Of a stretch of 64,000 nt of DNA, positions 21,371 to 27,700 are shown piece by piece. The stretch is from NCBI GenBank assembly GCA_965223165.1, contig CBDCVQ010000019.1, positions 62,001 to 126,000 of the forward strand, given 5' to 3'. The notes beneath the pieces were generated by a model. It was not told the DNA's origin and made no database searches. It worked only from the letters and a program-made list of their open reading frames with translations. The translations under genes were made by a program, and so were the position numbers. The DNA is from JABDMH01 sp965223165 (GTDB lineage: Bacteria > Bacteroidota > Bacteroidia > Chitinophagales > Saprospiraceae). Each line of letters begins with the position of its first letter. Within the stretch, counting starts at the first letter, position 1.

Positions 21371-23979
21371 TGATCATCGACGTACACTGAGAAACTGCAG
21401 GTAGTCTGACACCCTGACGGAACATCCGTCACTGTCACGGAGTAAGTAGTGCTGGCTGATGGACTGACGACCTCTGTCATCGCCGTGCCACCAGTGCTCC
21501 ATGCATAAGTATAATTTCCTGATCCGCCTGAAGCTGACACGGTGAGAGGCGTGGCTTCATTTGGACAAATGGTGTCTTGGCCCGTGATGGTGCAACTGAG
21601 GTCAACAACGGAGATAGTGATGACGCAGCCAAATGTGCATCCGTAGTCTGTATCGAGTACGGTGACCAGATACTCCGTCTCGGTCGTGGGAGACACGGTG
21701 ATGCTCTGTGTGACATCCAACGTACTCCAGATATAGTCGTAATTGCCTGAACCTCCAACGGGATTGGACGTCAACGTGATAGACTCGCCCAAACAAATCG
21801 TGTCCGAACCCGTGCTAGTAGTGATGGTGCAGGAGGGATCATGCACATTAACCGTTTTGGTACAAACACTGATGCACGACGTAGGCACGTCGGTGACAGT
21901 CACCGTGTATGTCGTCGTCGTACTTGGCGACACGGACACTGACTGCGTCGTAGGACCATGGCTCCACGCATAGGTATAGGGACCCGTCCCTCCTGATGGC
22001 ACAGCTGTAAGATTGGCAGTACCTCCCGTGCAAATATCATCTTCCCCTGTCACTGAGCAGGTGACCGGAGACCCTCCAACGGCAGTAATATTGACCAGAT
22101 CTTCCTCAAATCCACAGCCTTCGCTCCCTACCGTATATCTGAAAGTGTATGTGCCCGGTACCGTCAAGCCCGTCACGTTGGTCTCGGGAGTCGTATCACT
22201 TTCGATGGTGGGTGTTGCTGGACCTGAGACAAACTCCCAGGTACTGGAGGCATTTCTATTGTTCGGATTGTTGGGGTCGTTACCAGTCAGGACTACGTTA
22301 GTAGCTCCACACTGTAGCGTAGCATCTGTGCCTGCATTAACTCCATCGGTGGCGGCAGCAATGGATATAGTAGCGGTGGCAGAAAATGTACATCCAGCCT
22401 CATACGGATTGTTCGATCCGAAGAAATCGTTCTGCTGAATGACATACTCTCCAACGATCAAATCGGGCAAACTGCTTACGACACTGGGACGCGGCCAAAA
22501 ATAGGTCGCTCCGACCGTCCAACCCGATCCTGGTGGAGACGCCAGTATAGTGAAGCTAGGGGTGAAGATGCCACCGTTACAAGAGCCCGATCTGCTATAT
22601 AACCAGGGCAAATTAGACCGTGGGAAGGTATTTTGGCCTGCCGGCAAACAGAGAAATGCATCCTCCGGAACATAGTCATCCGTCCTCCCGACCAGCTCAA
22701 AAGTGATACTTGATGAGCATCCATTCGCACACTGCACCGTAGCCGTCAAATCACACCAGTTACAAACTTCATCGATGGGAATGGAGGCAGTCAAGGAATT
22801 GTCCGGGGGTATGGACACCAAGCTGTTGCAACTGGGATCGCCGGAGTCTTTGGACCAAACGATTAAATCCCCTGGTCCTAGTTCTGTCGGGTCCAAACCC
22901 CAATCTTCCAGGTCGATCTCCAAGGTAGGTTGAGAACAAACCATGTAGTCATCCACGCGAGAAGTTGAAAATCCCGAGAAGCAGGAGGCGGTGCCATCAC
23001 CCACAAAGAAAAGAACCCGATCACTGTCGGTATTATTGCAGGGGCCTACGGACGTCACGGTCAACTCAAACTCATATGTACCCGAAATCAAATTAGTCCA
23101 TGTGACAGGGCCATTGCCCATGGACGTGTAAGTGATCGTTGCCGCATTCGGGCCCGAAATCTGCGTCCAAGTCATGCTATTGCAGAGACCCATTGCCAGG
23201 TATTCCCCTGCGTCGGTAGGTATCGGAGTGGCCACCTTTGTCCACGAAGTACCGCAAATTGAGACGTCAGCCGATGCATCAGCTACAGCAGTGTGACATG
23301 CAGTGATATTATCAAAAGTATCCACACGCGTGCACGTGCCTCGCACAGACGTCAGATAAATTTCTAAGGGCGCGATCGACTGGGTAATGAGGGGATCGAT
23401 GTGGGCCGTCGTGTTATTTATTTGGGTCAAATTGTAATCCACGCTGCTCGCATCCCAACTATATGTGATATCGGGATCCGGGTTAAGTACTTCCAAATTG
23501 CCCTCGTCACAGATCGAAAACGAGGCAGGCGTCAAGTCCTGTGCAGGAATCGTTGGATCCAGATGGTAAGTCACTTGATCGGTAGCAATACCGCTGCCGT
23601 CAGGACAGGTACCCGAAAACTCGAACACATAATCTCCCGGAACCGTCACATTTTGCACGGTGGCATTATGGCTGGACGCATTGGTAATATTCACATTACT
23701 ACCTGCCGGCTCGCTTATGACAGTCCAGGCAACAGTAGCAAGTGGATTATTATTCTGATCATTGGACGTGCCAAACAAGGGCATACTTGATGTGTTGTCT
23801 TCGCAGAAACTCGTTTCCACGCCGGCATTTACCGTACACGTTTGGGCCCCTACTTCTATCGAAGTGAAGCCTATGAAGCCCATCAGCACCAAAAGACATA
23901 GACCTCTTCTCCTTCCACGGGAAGCAGTAGAAATGGCCCACGCAAATGAGGTCCAACTCAACAGCAGCCGAACATTCAT
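1..23979 (-). CDS. Giant secreted HYR-like repeat surface protein (C-terminus beyond the window)
   Basis: The frame whose codons begin at positions divisible by 3 is open from an upstream TAA near 24207 to position 1. From the chosen ATG this gives at least 7,993 residues and no visible stop. The ATG at 23979 begins a long signal region: basic RGRRR, hydrophobic core GLCLLVLMGFIGF, likely cleavage after GAQ (residue 46). ATGs at 24045, 24057, 24078 and 24105 are alternatives. Residues ~47-640 are Cys-bearing beta-rich sequence that I do not recognise, apart from PKD-like stretches such as WTQISGPNAATITY. Residues ~640-870 are three SprB/PKD-like modules. From ~870 onward there are about 74 HYR-like domains with a conserved TAPDTTGCNL...NQTIECLG core. 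Proteins of this kind in Bacteroidota are exported by T9SS and act as adhesins or gliding/surface filaments. The sorting domain would lie outside the window, so export by T9SS is inferred. Many Asp and Cys residues suggest disulfides and perhaps calcium binding. Confidence 0.9.
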   Translation of the reverse strand, partial: MNVRLLLSWTSFAWAISTASRGRRRGLCLLVLMGFIGFTSIEVGAQTCTVNAGVETSFCEDNTSSMPLFGTSNDQNNNPLATVAWTVISEPAGSNVNITNASSHNATVQNVTVPGDYVFEFSGTCPDGSGIATDQVTYHLDPTIPAQDLTPASFSICDEGNLEVLNPDPDITYSWDASSVDYNLTQINNTTAHIDPLITQSIAPLEIYLTSVRGTCTRVDTFDNITACHTAVADASADVSICGTSWTKVATPIPTDAGEYLAMGLCNSMTWTQISGPNAATITYTSMGNGPVTWTNLISGTYEFELTVTSVGPCNNTDSDRVLFFVGDGTASCFSGFSTSRVDDYMVCSQPTLEIDLEDWGLDPTELGPGDLIVWSKDSGDPSCNSLVSIPPDNSLTASIPIDEVCNWCDLTATVQCANGCSSSITFELVGRTDDYVPEDAFLCLPAGQNTFPRSNLPWLYSRSGSCNGGIFTPSFTILASPPGSGWTVGATYFWPRPSVVSSLPDLIVGEYVIQQNDFFGSNNPYEAGCTFSATATISIAAATDGVNAGTDATLQCGATNVVLTGNDPNNPNNRNASSTWEFVSGPATPTIESDTTPETNVTGLTVPGTYTFRYTVGSEGCGFEEDLVNITAVGGSPVTCSVTGEDDICTGGTANLTAVPSGGTGPYTYAWSHGPTTQSVSVSPSTTTTYTVTVTDVPTSCISVCTKTVNVHDPSCTITTSTGSDTICLGESITLTSNPVGGSGNYDYIWSTLDVTQSITVSPTTETEYLVTVLDTDYGCTFGCVITISVVDLSCTITGQDTICPNEATPLTVSASGGSGNYTYAWSTGGTAMTEVVSPSASTTYSVTVTDVPSGCQTTCSFSVYVDDQAPTSCSLPSSERAPCLDTQTNLDAIVDWHNANLITLADCAEDNVSAVLITSDFDLANYQSGCWGGSITVIYTLADTCGNTITRRGRFVIEDLAAPDTTGCNFATLNQTIECQGLADNNQVMLDWHNQNVADILACAHDVCDTFRIFDDFDVDNFVSNSCGTGSLTVTYDLRDCSENEVVVTATLNIEDTTAPDTTGCNFAGLNQTIECLGETGNDQAMTDWHNANVAAILACASDDCDTFSIGHDFSLDSFIATCGEAGSVTVTYTLTDECGNAVSFDAVFTIEDNTAPDTTGCNFAGLNQTIECLGQAGNDQAMTDWHDANVAAILACASDDCDTFSIGHDFSPDSFIATCGEAGSVTVTYTLTDECSNAVSFDAVFTIEDNTAPDTTGCNLAGLNQTIECLGETGNDQAMTDWHDANVAAILACASDDCDTFSIGHDFSPDSFIATCGEAGSVTVTYTLTDECGNAVSFDAVFTIEDTAAPDTTSCNLAGLNQTIECLGETGNEQAMTDWHNANVAAILACASDDCDTFSIGHDFSLDSFIATCGEAGSVTATYTLTDECGNAVSFDAVLTIEDNTAPDTTGCNLAGLNQTIECLGQAGNDQAMTDWHNANVAAILACASDDCDTFSIGHDFSPDSFIATCGEAGSVTVTYTLTDECGNVVSFDAVFTIEDNTAPDTTGCNFAGLNQTIECLGQAGNDQAMTDWHDANVAAILACASDDCDTFSIGHDFSLDSFIATCGEAGSVTVTYTLTDECGNAVSFDAVFTIEDNTAPDTTGCNFAGLNQTIECLGQAGNDQAMTDWHDANVAAILACASDDCDTFSIGHDFSPDSFIATCGEAGSLTVTYTLTDECGNAVSFDAVFTIEDNTAPDTTGCNLAGLNQTIECLGETGNDQAMTDWHDANVAAILACASDDCDTFSIGHDFSPDSFIATCGEADSVTVTYTLTDECGNAVSFDAVFTIEDTAAPDTTGCSLAGLNQTIECLGGAGNDQAMTDWHDANVAAILACASDDCDTFSIGHDFSLDSFIATCGEAGSVTVTYTLTDECGNAVSFDAVLTIEDNTAPDTTGCNLAGLNQTIECLGQAGNDQAMTDWHDANVAAILACASDDCDTFAVGHDFSLDSFIATCGEAGSVTVTYTLTDECGNAVSFDAVFTIEDNTAPDTTGCNLAGLNQTIECLGQAGNDQAMTDWHDANVATILACASDDCDTFSIGHDFSPDSFIATCGEAGSLTVTYTLTDECGNAVSFDAVFTIEDNTAPDTTGCNLAGLNQTIECLGETGNDQAMTDWHNANVAAILACASDDCDTFSIGHDFSPDSFIATCGEAGSLTVTYTLTDECGNAVSFDAVFTIEDNTAPDTTGCNLAGLNQTIECLGETGNDQAMTDWHDANVAAILACASDDCDTFSIGHDFSPDSFIATCGEAGSVTVTYTLTDECGNAVSFDAVFTIEDTTAPDLSGCTPGSLDVQTECGGSSADSAAIAQWHADNQVSLLACASDACDTFALTSDYDPANFVLTCGNGGEIVVVYTFTDLCGNVATFDATYSTSDITAPDTTGCNLGDLNQTIECLGGAGNDQAMTDWHDANVAAILACASDDCDTFAVGHDFSLDSFIATCGEAGSVTVTYTLTDNCGNAVSFDAVFTIEDNTAPDTTGCNLGGLNQTIECLGETGNDQAMTDWHNANVAAILACASDDCDTFSIGHDFSPDSFIATCGEAGSVTVTYTLTDECGNAVSFDAVFTIEDTAAPDTTGCNLAGLNQTIECLGETGNDQAMTDWHNANVAAILACASDDCDTFSIGHDFSPDSFIAACGEAGGVTVTYTLTDECGNAVSFDAVLTIEDNTAPDTTGCNLAGLNQTIECLGQAGNDQAMTDWHDANVAAILACASDDCDTFAVGHDFSLDSFIATCGEAGSVTVTYTLTDECGNAVSFDATFTIEDNTAPDTTGCNLAGLNQTIECLGQAGNDQAMTDWHDANVAAILACASDDCDTFSIGHDFSLDSFIATCGEAGSVTVTYTLTDECGNAVSFDATFTIEDNTAPDTTGCNLAGLNQTIECLGQAGNDQAMTDWHDANVAAILACASDDCDTFAVGHDFSLDSFIATCGEAGSVTVTYTLTDECGNGVSFAAVFTIEDTTAPDTTGCNLAGLNQTIECLGQAGNDQAMTDWHDANVATILACASDDCDTFAISHDFNTGNFVATCGNAGALVVTYTLTDDCSNAVSFDATFTIEDNTAPDTTGCNLAGLNQTIECLGETGNDQAMTDWHDANVAAILACASDDCDTFAISHNFNTGNFVATCGNAGTLVVTYTLTDDCSNAVSFDATFTIEDNTAPDTTGCNLGGLNQTIECLGQVGNDQAILDWHNQNIATMLACASDQCDTFAITHDFATAPFVAACGGSAGSITVTYTLTDECGNAVSFAATFTIEDTTAPDLSGCTPGSLDVQTECGGSSADSAAIAQWHADNQVSLLACASDACDTFALTSDYDPANFMLTCGNGGEIVVVYTFTDLCGNVATFDATYSTSDITAPDTTGCNLAGLNQTIECLGQAGNDQAMTDWHDANVASILACASDACDTFAITHDYNPGNFVPSCGQNAGSLTVTYTLTDNCGNGVSFAAVFTIEDNTAPDTTGCNLAGLNQTIECLGQAGNDQAMTDWHDANVAAILACASDGCDTFAISHNFNTGNFVATCGNAGALVVTYTLTDDCSNAVSFDATFTIEDNTAPDTAGCNLAGLNQTIECLGETGNDQAMTDWHDANVATILACASDDCDTFSIGHDFSPDSFIATCGEAGSLTVTYTLTDECGNAVSFDAVFTIEDNTAPDTTGCNLGGLNQTIECLGETGNDQAMTDWHDANVAAILACASDDCDTFSIGHDFSPDSFIATCGEAGSVTVTYTLTDECGNAVSFAATFTIEDTTAPDLSGCTPGSLDVQTECGGSSADSAAIAQWHADNQVSLLACASDACDTFALTSDYDPANFMLTCGNGGQIVVVYTFTDLCGNVATFDATYSTSDITAPDTTGCNLGDLNQTIECLGQAGNAQAMTDWHDANVASILACASDACDTFAITHDYNPSNFVPSCGQNAGSLTVTYTLTDNCGNGVSFDAVFTIEDTTAPDTTGCNLAGLNQTIECLGQAGNDQAMTDWHDANVATILACASDDCDTFAISHDFNTGNFVATCGNAGTLVVTYTLTDDCSNAVSFDATFTIEDNMAPDTAGCNLAGLNQTIECLGETGNDQAMTDWHNANVAAILACASDDCDTFSIGHDFSLDSFIATCGEAGSVTVTYTLTDECGNAVSFDAVFTIEDTAAPDTTGCNLAGLNQTIECLGETGNDQAMTDWHNANVAAILACASDDCDTFSIGHDFSPDSFIATCGEAGSVTVTYTLTDECGNAVSFAATFTIEDTTAPDLSGCTPGSLDVQTECGGSSADSAAIAQWHADNQVSLLACASDACDTFALTSDYDPANFMLTCGNGGQIVVVYTFTDLCGNVATFDATYSTSDITAPDTTGCNLAGLNQTIECLGEAGNDQAMTDWHDANVASILACASDACDTFAITHDYNPGNFVPSCGQNAGSLTVTYTLTDNCGNGVSFAATFTIEDNIAPDTTGCNLAGLNQTIECLGQAGNNQAMTDWHDANVATILACASDDCDTFAISHNFNTGNFVATCGNAGALVVTYTLTDDCSNAVSFDATFTIEDNTAPDTTGCNLAGLNQTIECLGETGNDQAMTDWHDANVAAILACASDDCDTFAISHNFNTGNFVATCGEAGSLTVTYTLTDECSNAVSFDAVFTIEDNTAPDTTGCNLGGLNQTIECLGQMGNDQAILDWHNQNIATILACASDQCDTFAITHDFATAPFVAACGGSAGSITVTYTLTDECGNAVSFAATFTIEDTTAPDLSGCVPGSLDVQTECGGSSADSAAIAQWHADNQVSLLACASDACDTFALTSDYDPANFMLTCGNGGQIVVVYTFTDLCGNVATFDATYSTSDITAPDTTGCNLGDLNQTIECLGEAGNAQAMTDWHDANVASILACASDACDTFAITHDYDPGNFVPSCGQNAGSLTVTYTLTDNCGNGVSFAAVFTIEDTTAPDTTGCNLAGLNQTIECLGQAGNDQAMTDWHDANVAAILACASDDCDTFSIGHDFSPDSFIATCGEAGSVTVTYTLTDECGNAVSFDAVFTIEDNTAPDTTGCNLAGLNQTIECLGETGNDQAMTDWHDANVAAILACASDDCDTFAISHNFNTGNFVATCGNAGTLVVTYTLTDDCSNAVSFDATFTIEDNTAPDTTGCNLGGLNQTIECLGQVGNDQAILDWHNQNIATMLACASDQCDTFAITHDFATAPFVAACGGSAGSITVTYTLTDECGNAVSFAATFTIEDTTAPDLSGCTPGSLDVQTECGGSSADSAAIAQWHADNQVSLLACASDACDTFALTSDYDPANFMLTCGNGGEIVVVYTFTDLCGNVATFDATYSTSDITAPDTTGCNLAGLNQTIECLGQAGNDQAMTDWHDANVASILACASDACDTFAITHDYNPGNFVPSCGQNAGSLTVTYTLTDNCGNGVSFAAVFTIEDNTAPDTTGCNLAGLNQTIECLGQAGNDQAMTDWHDANVATILACASDDCDTFAISHDFNTGNFVATCGNAGTLVVTYTLTDDCSNAVSFDATFTIEDNMAPDTAGCNLAGLNQTIECLGETGNDQAMTDWHNANVAAILACASDDCDTFSIGHDFSLDSFIATCGEAGSVTVTYTLTDECGNAVSFDAVFTIEDTAAPDTTGCNLAGLNQTIECLGETGNDQAMTDWHNANVAAILACASDDCDTFSIGHDFSPDSFIATCGEAGSVTVTYTLTDECGNAVSFAATFTIEDTTAPDLSGCTPGSLDVQTECGGSSADSAAIAQWHADNQVSLLACASDACDTFALTSDYDPANFMLTCGNGGQIVVVYTFTDLCGNVATFDATYSTSDITAPDTTGCNLGDLNQTIECLGEAGNAQAMTDWHDANVASILACASDACDTFAITHDYDPGNFVPSCGQNAGSLTVTYTLTDNCGNGVSFAAVFTIEDTTAPDTTGCNLAGLNQTIECLGQAGNDQAMTDWHDANVAAILACASDDCDTFSIGHDFSPDSFIATCGEAGSVTVTYTLTDECGNAVSFDAVFTIEDNTAPDTTGCNLAGLNQTIECLGETGNDQAMTDWHDANVATILACASDDCDTFAISHNFNTGNFVATCGEAGSLTVTYTLTDECSNAVSFDAVFTIEDNTAPDTTGCNLGGLNQTIECLGQVGNDQAILDWHNQNIATILACASDQCDTFAITHDFATAPFVAACGGSAGSITVTYTLTDECGNAVSFAATFTIEDTTAPDLSGCVPGSLDVQTECGGSSADSAAIAQWHADNQVSLLACASDACDTFALTSDYDPANFMLTCGNGGQIVVVYTFTDLCGNVATFDATYSTSDITAPDTTGCNLGDLNQTIECLGEAGNAQAMTDWHDANVASILACASDACDTFAITHDYNPSNFVPSCGQNAGSLTVTYTLTDNCGNGVSFAATFTIEDTTAPDTTGCNLAGLNQTIECLGQAGNNQAMTDWHDANVATILACASDDCDTFAISHDFNTGNFVATCGNAGTLVVTYTLTDDCSNAVSFDATFTIEDNTAPDTAGCNLAGLNQTIECLGETGNDQAMTDWHDANVAAILACASDDCDTFAISHNFNTGNFVATCGNAGTLVVTYTLTDDCSNAVSFDATFTIEDNTAPDTTGCNLGGLNQTIECLGQVGNDQAILDWHNQNIATMLACASDQCDTFAITHDFATAPFVAACGGSAGSITVTYTLTDECGNAVSFAATFTIEDTTAPDLSGCVPGSLDVQTECGGSSADSAAIAQWHADNQVSLLACASDACDTFALTSDYDPANFVLTCGNGGEIQVVYTFTDLCGNVATFDATYSTSDITAPDTTGCNLGDLNQTIECLGQAGNAQAMTDWHDANVASILACASDACDTFAITHDYNPSNFVPSCGQNAGSLTVTYTLTDNCGNGVSFAATFTIEDTTAPDTTGCNLAGLNQTIECLGQAGNNQAMTDWHDANVATILACASDDCDTFAISHDFNTGNFVATCGNAGTLVVTYTLTDDCSNAVSFDATFTIEDNTAPDTAGCNLAGLNQTIECLGETGNDQAMTDWHDANVAAILACASDDCDTFAISHNFNTGNFVATCGNAGTLVVTYTLTDDCSNAVSFDATFTIEDNTAPDTTGCNLGGLNQTIECLGQVGNDQAILDWHNQNIATMLACASDQCDTFAITHDFATAPFVAACGGSAGSITVTYTLTDECGNAVSFAATFTIEDTTAPDLSGCVPGSLDVQTECGGASADSAAIAQWHADNQVSLLACASDVCDTFALTSDYDPANFVLTCGNGGEIQVVYTFTDLCGNVATFDATYSTSDITAPDTTGCNLGDLNQTIECLGEAGNAQAMTDWHDANVASILACASDACDTFAITHDYNPSNFVPSCGQNAGSLTVTYTLTDNCGNGVSFAATFTIEDNTAPDTTGCNLAGLNQTIECLGQAGNDQAMTDWHDANVATILACASDDCDTFAISHNFNTGNFVATCGNAGTLVVTYTLTDDCSNAVSFDATFTIEDNTAPDTTGCNLAGLNQTIECLGETGNDQAMTDWHDANVAAILACASDDCDTFAITDNFNVDSFVATCGEAGSLTVTYTLTDECSNAVSFDAVFTIEDNTAPDTTGCNLGGLNQTIECLGQMGNDQAILDWHNQNIATILACASDQCDTFAITHDFATAPFVAACGGSAGSITVTYTLTDECGNAVSFAATFTIEDTTAPDLSGCVPGSLDVQTECGGASADSAAIAQWHADNQVSLLACASDACDTFALTSDYDPANFVLTCGNGGEIQVVYTFTDLCGNVATFDASYSTSDITAPDTTGCNLGDLNQTIECLGEVGNAQAMTDWHDANVASILACASDACDTFAITHDYNPGNFVPSCGQNAGSLTVTYTLTDNCGNGVSFAATFTIEDTTAPDTTGCNLAGLNQTIECLGQAANDQAMTDWHDANVATILACASDDCDTFAISHDFNTGNFVATCGNAGTLVVTYTLTDDCSNAVSFDATFTIEDNTAPDTTGCNLAGLNQTIECLGETGNDQAMT
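21372..22062 (-). repeat. Three SprB/PKD-like modules in the giant protein
   Basis: Three consecutive ~75-80-residue modules, about residues 640-870, share the pattern C-x-x-T-G-x-D-x-I-C, a G-G-x-G-x-Y-x-Y-x-W core, and a TTTYTVTVTD-type strand ending in a short Cys-containing tail. This is the plan of SprB/PKD-like repeats seen in many Bacteroidota cell-surface proteins. They sit between the N-terminal unrecognised region and the HYR-like array, probably as a stalk or spacer. Confidence 0.7.
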
Positions 23980-24712
23980 CAGCTTGTGTCGCGTAGGGGA
24001 TATGTTATGCACTAATCGAACTAGATTTAGACACAGGTCTTTCATACGAGTGAACATTGGCGGTCCACAGCCACGCATCTTTGTATCATTGCAACTAGCC
24101 AGCATCCGTGCACTTGTGCTACTCTGATTGGACAAAAAACTGTATCCAACCCAGCAAACATCGAACGGCAAGGCTAATGGCTCTGGCGGTGCAGTGGACC
24201 TAATTTAATTGCTAAAAAAACTACTACTACTACGGATAAATCCGACCTAGTGAATTTGGCATTTTGCGAAGTGGGTTATGTGGTGGGGAGTCAAAAGTCA
24301 TACCAAAAGTCATACGATTGGCACTAGAGACCTGTACAAGAAGTTTGATAGTATTGTAATATTAAGTCTACAAATGGAATAGATCTATCATTTAGGCCGG
24401 CGTGGTACGGAGGGATGGCACGGGATTTATCACATACTATTGTCGCAACAGCCTGCTCTGTTAGTGGAGCGTCGCATCAGATATGTCGATCTGTTAATAA
24501 ATTAATTAAATTAATAATAAGATCTCATCAACAGACGAGGCGCAAATACGACCAAACGATGTCTTTGAGTCCAGTATGAAAATGCCAGAAGGGAGGGAAC
24601 CCCGACAGCAGGTGCGTGGCTAGTCGTGACAAGATTTAATGCGAAAGCCTACCAGCCCACCCACATAGGCAAATCGGTGAGAAGAGCCACCTGAATTTCA
24701 CGCACAGTCAAA
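23980..24712. other. Intergenic spacer between giant gene and sensor kinase 1
   Basis: This 733-bp spacer is AT-rich and must contain the promoter of the giant gene, but no TAnnTTTG element stands out on the minus strand. It holds a CTA microsatellite (near 24221-24233), a direct repeat of AAAAGTCATAC near 24294-24315, an AT-rich stretch around 24495-24520, and MITE-like copy A. I see no credible gene. Confidence 0.6.
24470..24647 (+). repeat. MITE-like element, copy A
   Basis: The left end reads TCGCATCAGATATGT. The right end, read on the minus strand, is TTTCGCATTAAATCTTGT. These are imperfect terminal inverted repeats. Internal blocks CAGACGAGGC, GACCAAACGAT, GGGAGGGAACC and GTGCGTGGCTAG match copy B in the same order. 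The element is about 180 bp, non-coding, and lies just downstream of the sensor kinase 1 stop, where it could also fold in the transcript. Copy A carries an extra AT-rich insertion after the left end. Confidence 0.6.
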
Positions 24713-27700
24713 TCAAGATCCGCTTGCCACCACTTCCGGCTCGATGGCAGTGGTCTTGATCCGCACCGCATGACCACTGGGCTTGAGGCTCTGATATTCC
24801 ATGGTCAAGTCCAGCTTCTCACTGAGATTCTTCATAATAGCAAGACCCAAACTGGCTTTATTTGTGCGCTGATTATAATAGAAGAAGGAATCCGATCGCA
24901 AAAACGCATTCAGACGATCAGCGTTGATATCTTGATCGCCACAGATAATCACGGCTTTGTTGTCCTGGTACTTGATCTCAATATTCCGGTTACCGTGCTT
25001 GATCTCATTTTCCAAAATATTGTGCACGATACTGCCAAAGAACGGACGCTGGGAGCGCAAATTAATCTCGCCCGGCAAATGCTTGACCTTAATTTCCTTT
25101 TCGCGCAGGCGTGGCTCTAAGATGGCGATCGTCTCCTCAATCAATTTGCGTACACTGAACAGTTGTGCATTGATATCATCCACACCTTGACTGGATTTAA
25201 GGTAGGATAGCAACTGCTCGACAAATCGCACCATGGAGTCAGATGTTCTTTTTATGACCCCGTGATTATCTCTCAACTTCTCGGTATCTGCCTCAAAGGA
25301 GGCGAAACTTTCGCCAGAAACAAAAGAGATAAAATTGAGGGATCCCCTGATATCATGACTTACCATAGAAAGTACGTGTTCCTGCAATCTGTTTAATTCC
25401 TCCAGCCTACTTTGTGTCAAGTTTAGTTCTTCAATCTTGGAGGTGAGCTCCGTGTTTGACTGCTTTAGGTCACGAGAGCGTTCGTCTACCAAGCCAGCGA
25501 GACGCGTGTTCATCTTAGTGAGATATCGCATCCGCACACGATGTATGCCGTAGGCAAGTAGCAGCACCAGCATAAAGGCTGAAATTCTAACCCAGGTACG
25601 GTCGAAGAATGCATGTTGCACGGAGAAACCAAACGTCGCCCGAATCTCCCTATCCCCTCCAAAGCCCGCATATTTCTTGAGTTGCAGGGTATAATTTCCA
25701 CCTGGCAATCGAAAGAAAGTAAGATCACTGCTTTCCAGTAGCCTCCACTCCTCACTCAGACCGAGCAGTCGGTAATATATCTCTTGCTCTTCGTAGGCTG
25801 GAGCCGCCAGCTCAATGTGCAACTCGTCGTGCTTGGTGGGGACAAGATCACCCTCCTCCACCGTCTTGCTGTCTGCCTGGACTCGGAGCCAAAACGGACT
25901 GGCATTGTCCGGGACCGGCATCTCGTAGGGGTTAAACACCACAATGCCTTTCATACTGGCCATCGAAAAATCTCCATTGGAAAGCTCTAGACCTGTGCCA
26001 GCGCCACCATTAAATTCATCGGTCACCAAACCACTACTCGCGTCAAAGTACTGATAGAAGAATTTGTCGCTGACCCCGTCAGCCAAATCCTCCAGTTCTT
26101 TTCTGTGAAATCGGAAGAGTCCCTTGTTCGTCGGTATCCAAAAGAAGTGCAGACTATCCTCTAGGATGTAGTGCGCATTGATCAGAAACTCGGATCGATC
26201 CAGGGGAAATTGATATAGTTCACCCTCTCTATAGCGAAAAAAACCCCGGTTGTACGTACAAATCCAGACGTCCCCATTGGCATCAAATTTAAGATCTCTA
26301 ATGTCCGCTCCCTCCAGCTCATCCAGACTCCAATAGTTGAGCTTTTTTGTGTCATAGACGAAGATGCCCCGACCCCGGCAAAACCACAGCTTTCCTGCTT
26401 CGTCCACCTCAATAAAATTCAATTCTTCAAGTAAGAGCTCCGGTTGACCAGCCACGGGATGAAATATCATATCCTTATCAAAAAATCCAAGTCGGGGATT
26501 AACCCCTGCATACAAGGTCCAAATATTTTGCTCATCGTCGACGGCAAACACGGACATCCTATTTGGATTCAAAGGCAACAAATGCCGGGTCAATGACGAA
26601 TCCACTATATAAAGATGCCCTGCAGTTCTGCCGTATATGGTCCCCGATCTTGCTTCATTTAAGTACCAAAATTCCTCAGATGGGAGTTGAACAGGGGGCG
26701 ACTCACCAGACACATCATACAAGATATTTCGATGCGTGAGAATCTTACCCGGGGAAATTTCCACCTGCGAATACGTAATCTGGTCAGAGGATAAATCCTC
26801 ATAATACAGGCCCCTTAAAAGTTTTCGGGAAATCTTTGCAAATCCCTCATTTCTCGTGGTGAGAATAAACATATGGCGGCTGAGGCGATGGACTTGAACA
26901 ATAGCTGCAGATCGAACGCCTTCAAATAAATCGACTAGGCCCATCTTGCCCTCCACATGGCTGATCTCGAAAAACATGTCTCCGTAGCTCAGGATCGGTA
27001 GCCGCTGCCTAGTGGAGCCGGTGTGGTGGCGCAGTTGGCCGGCCGGAAGATCTCGGAGTCGCTGCTGCAGCACCTCATTCCTGCTGACGATGCCACTAGT
27101 GTCTACCTGATAGATGACTCGATCGGCAGCGATTAAATAGAAGTACGCTCCGTATGAAAAGGAGAGATCACTTCTGATCGGACTGGGTAGGTCAATCCGG
27201 GCAAGAATCGTGTCCAGGTTCCAAATGGTAGCTCGACTCCCCTCGATCTGTAGCCAGTGCACACTGTCCATCGCGATAGCATTGTAAGGCCCCGGATAAC
27301 CTGTATTGGTGATGATTTCCGCCAACACCGGCACCGCTATCAACCCGGTATCGGTCTCCACGTGGGAGCGAAAGACACCCTGGGAGGTCCAAGAGATGCT
27401 GTTGATGATCTTGGAGTCCTCTATCACCCGCAGATCACCACGCTCGATGTATAGCTTGCATCCCCGTGCATCCCTGACCATCAGTTGATCGGAAAACACA
27501 TCGCGATCTATCTTGAAGATCCGCTCATAGCACAGCGGGCTGTTGCGGGAGTGAAAGGTCATAAAATCTCGACCGTCCCAACGCACCAGCCCGCCCTGTG
27601 TACCGAGCCAAACAAATCCACTCTCGTCTTGGACGACATCCGTGATCTCATTTTGAGGCAAGCCATTATTGGCATCATATCGCTCGATCGAAAAGGCCGC

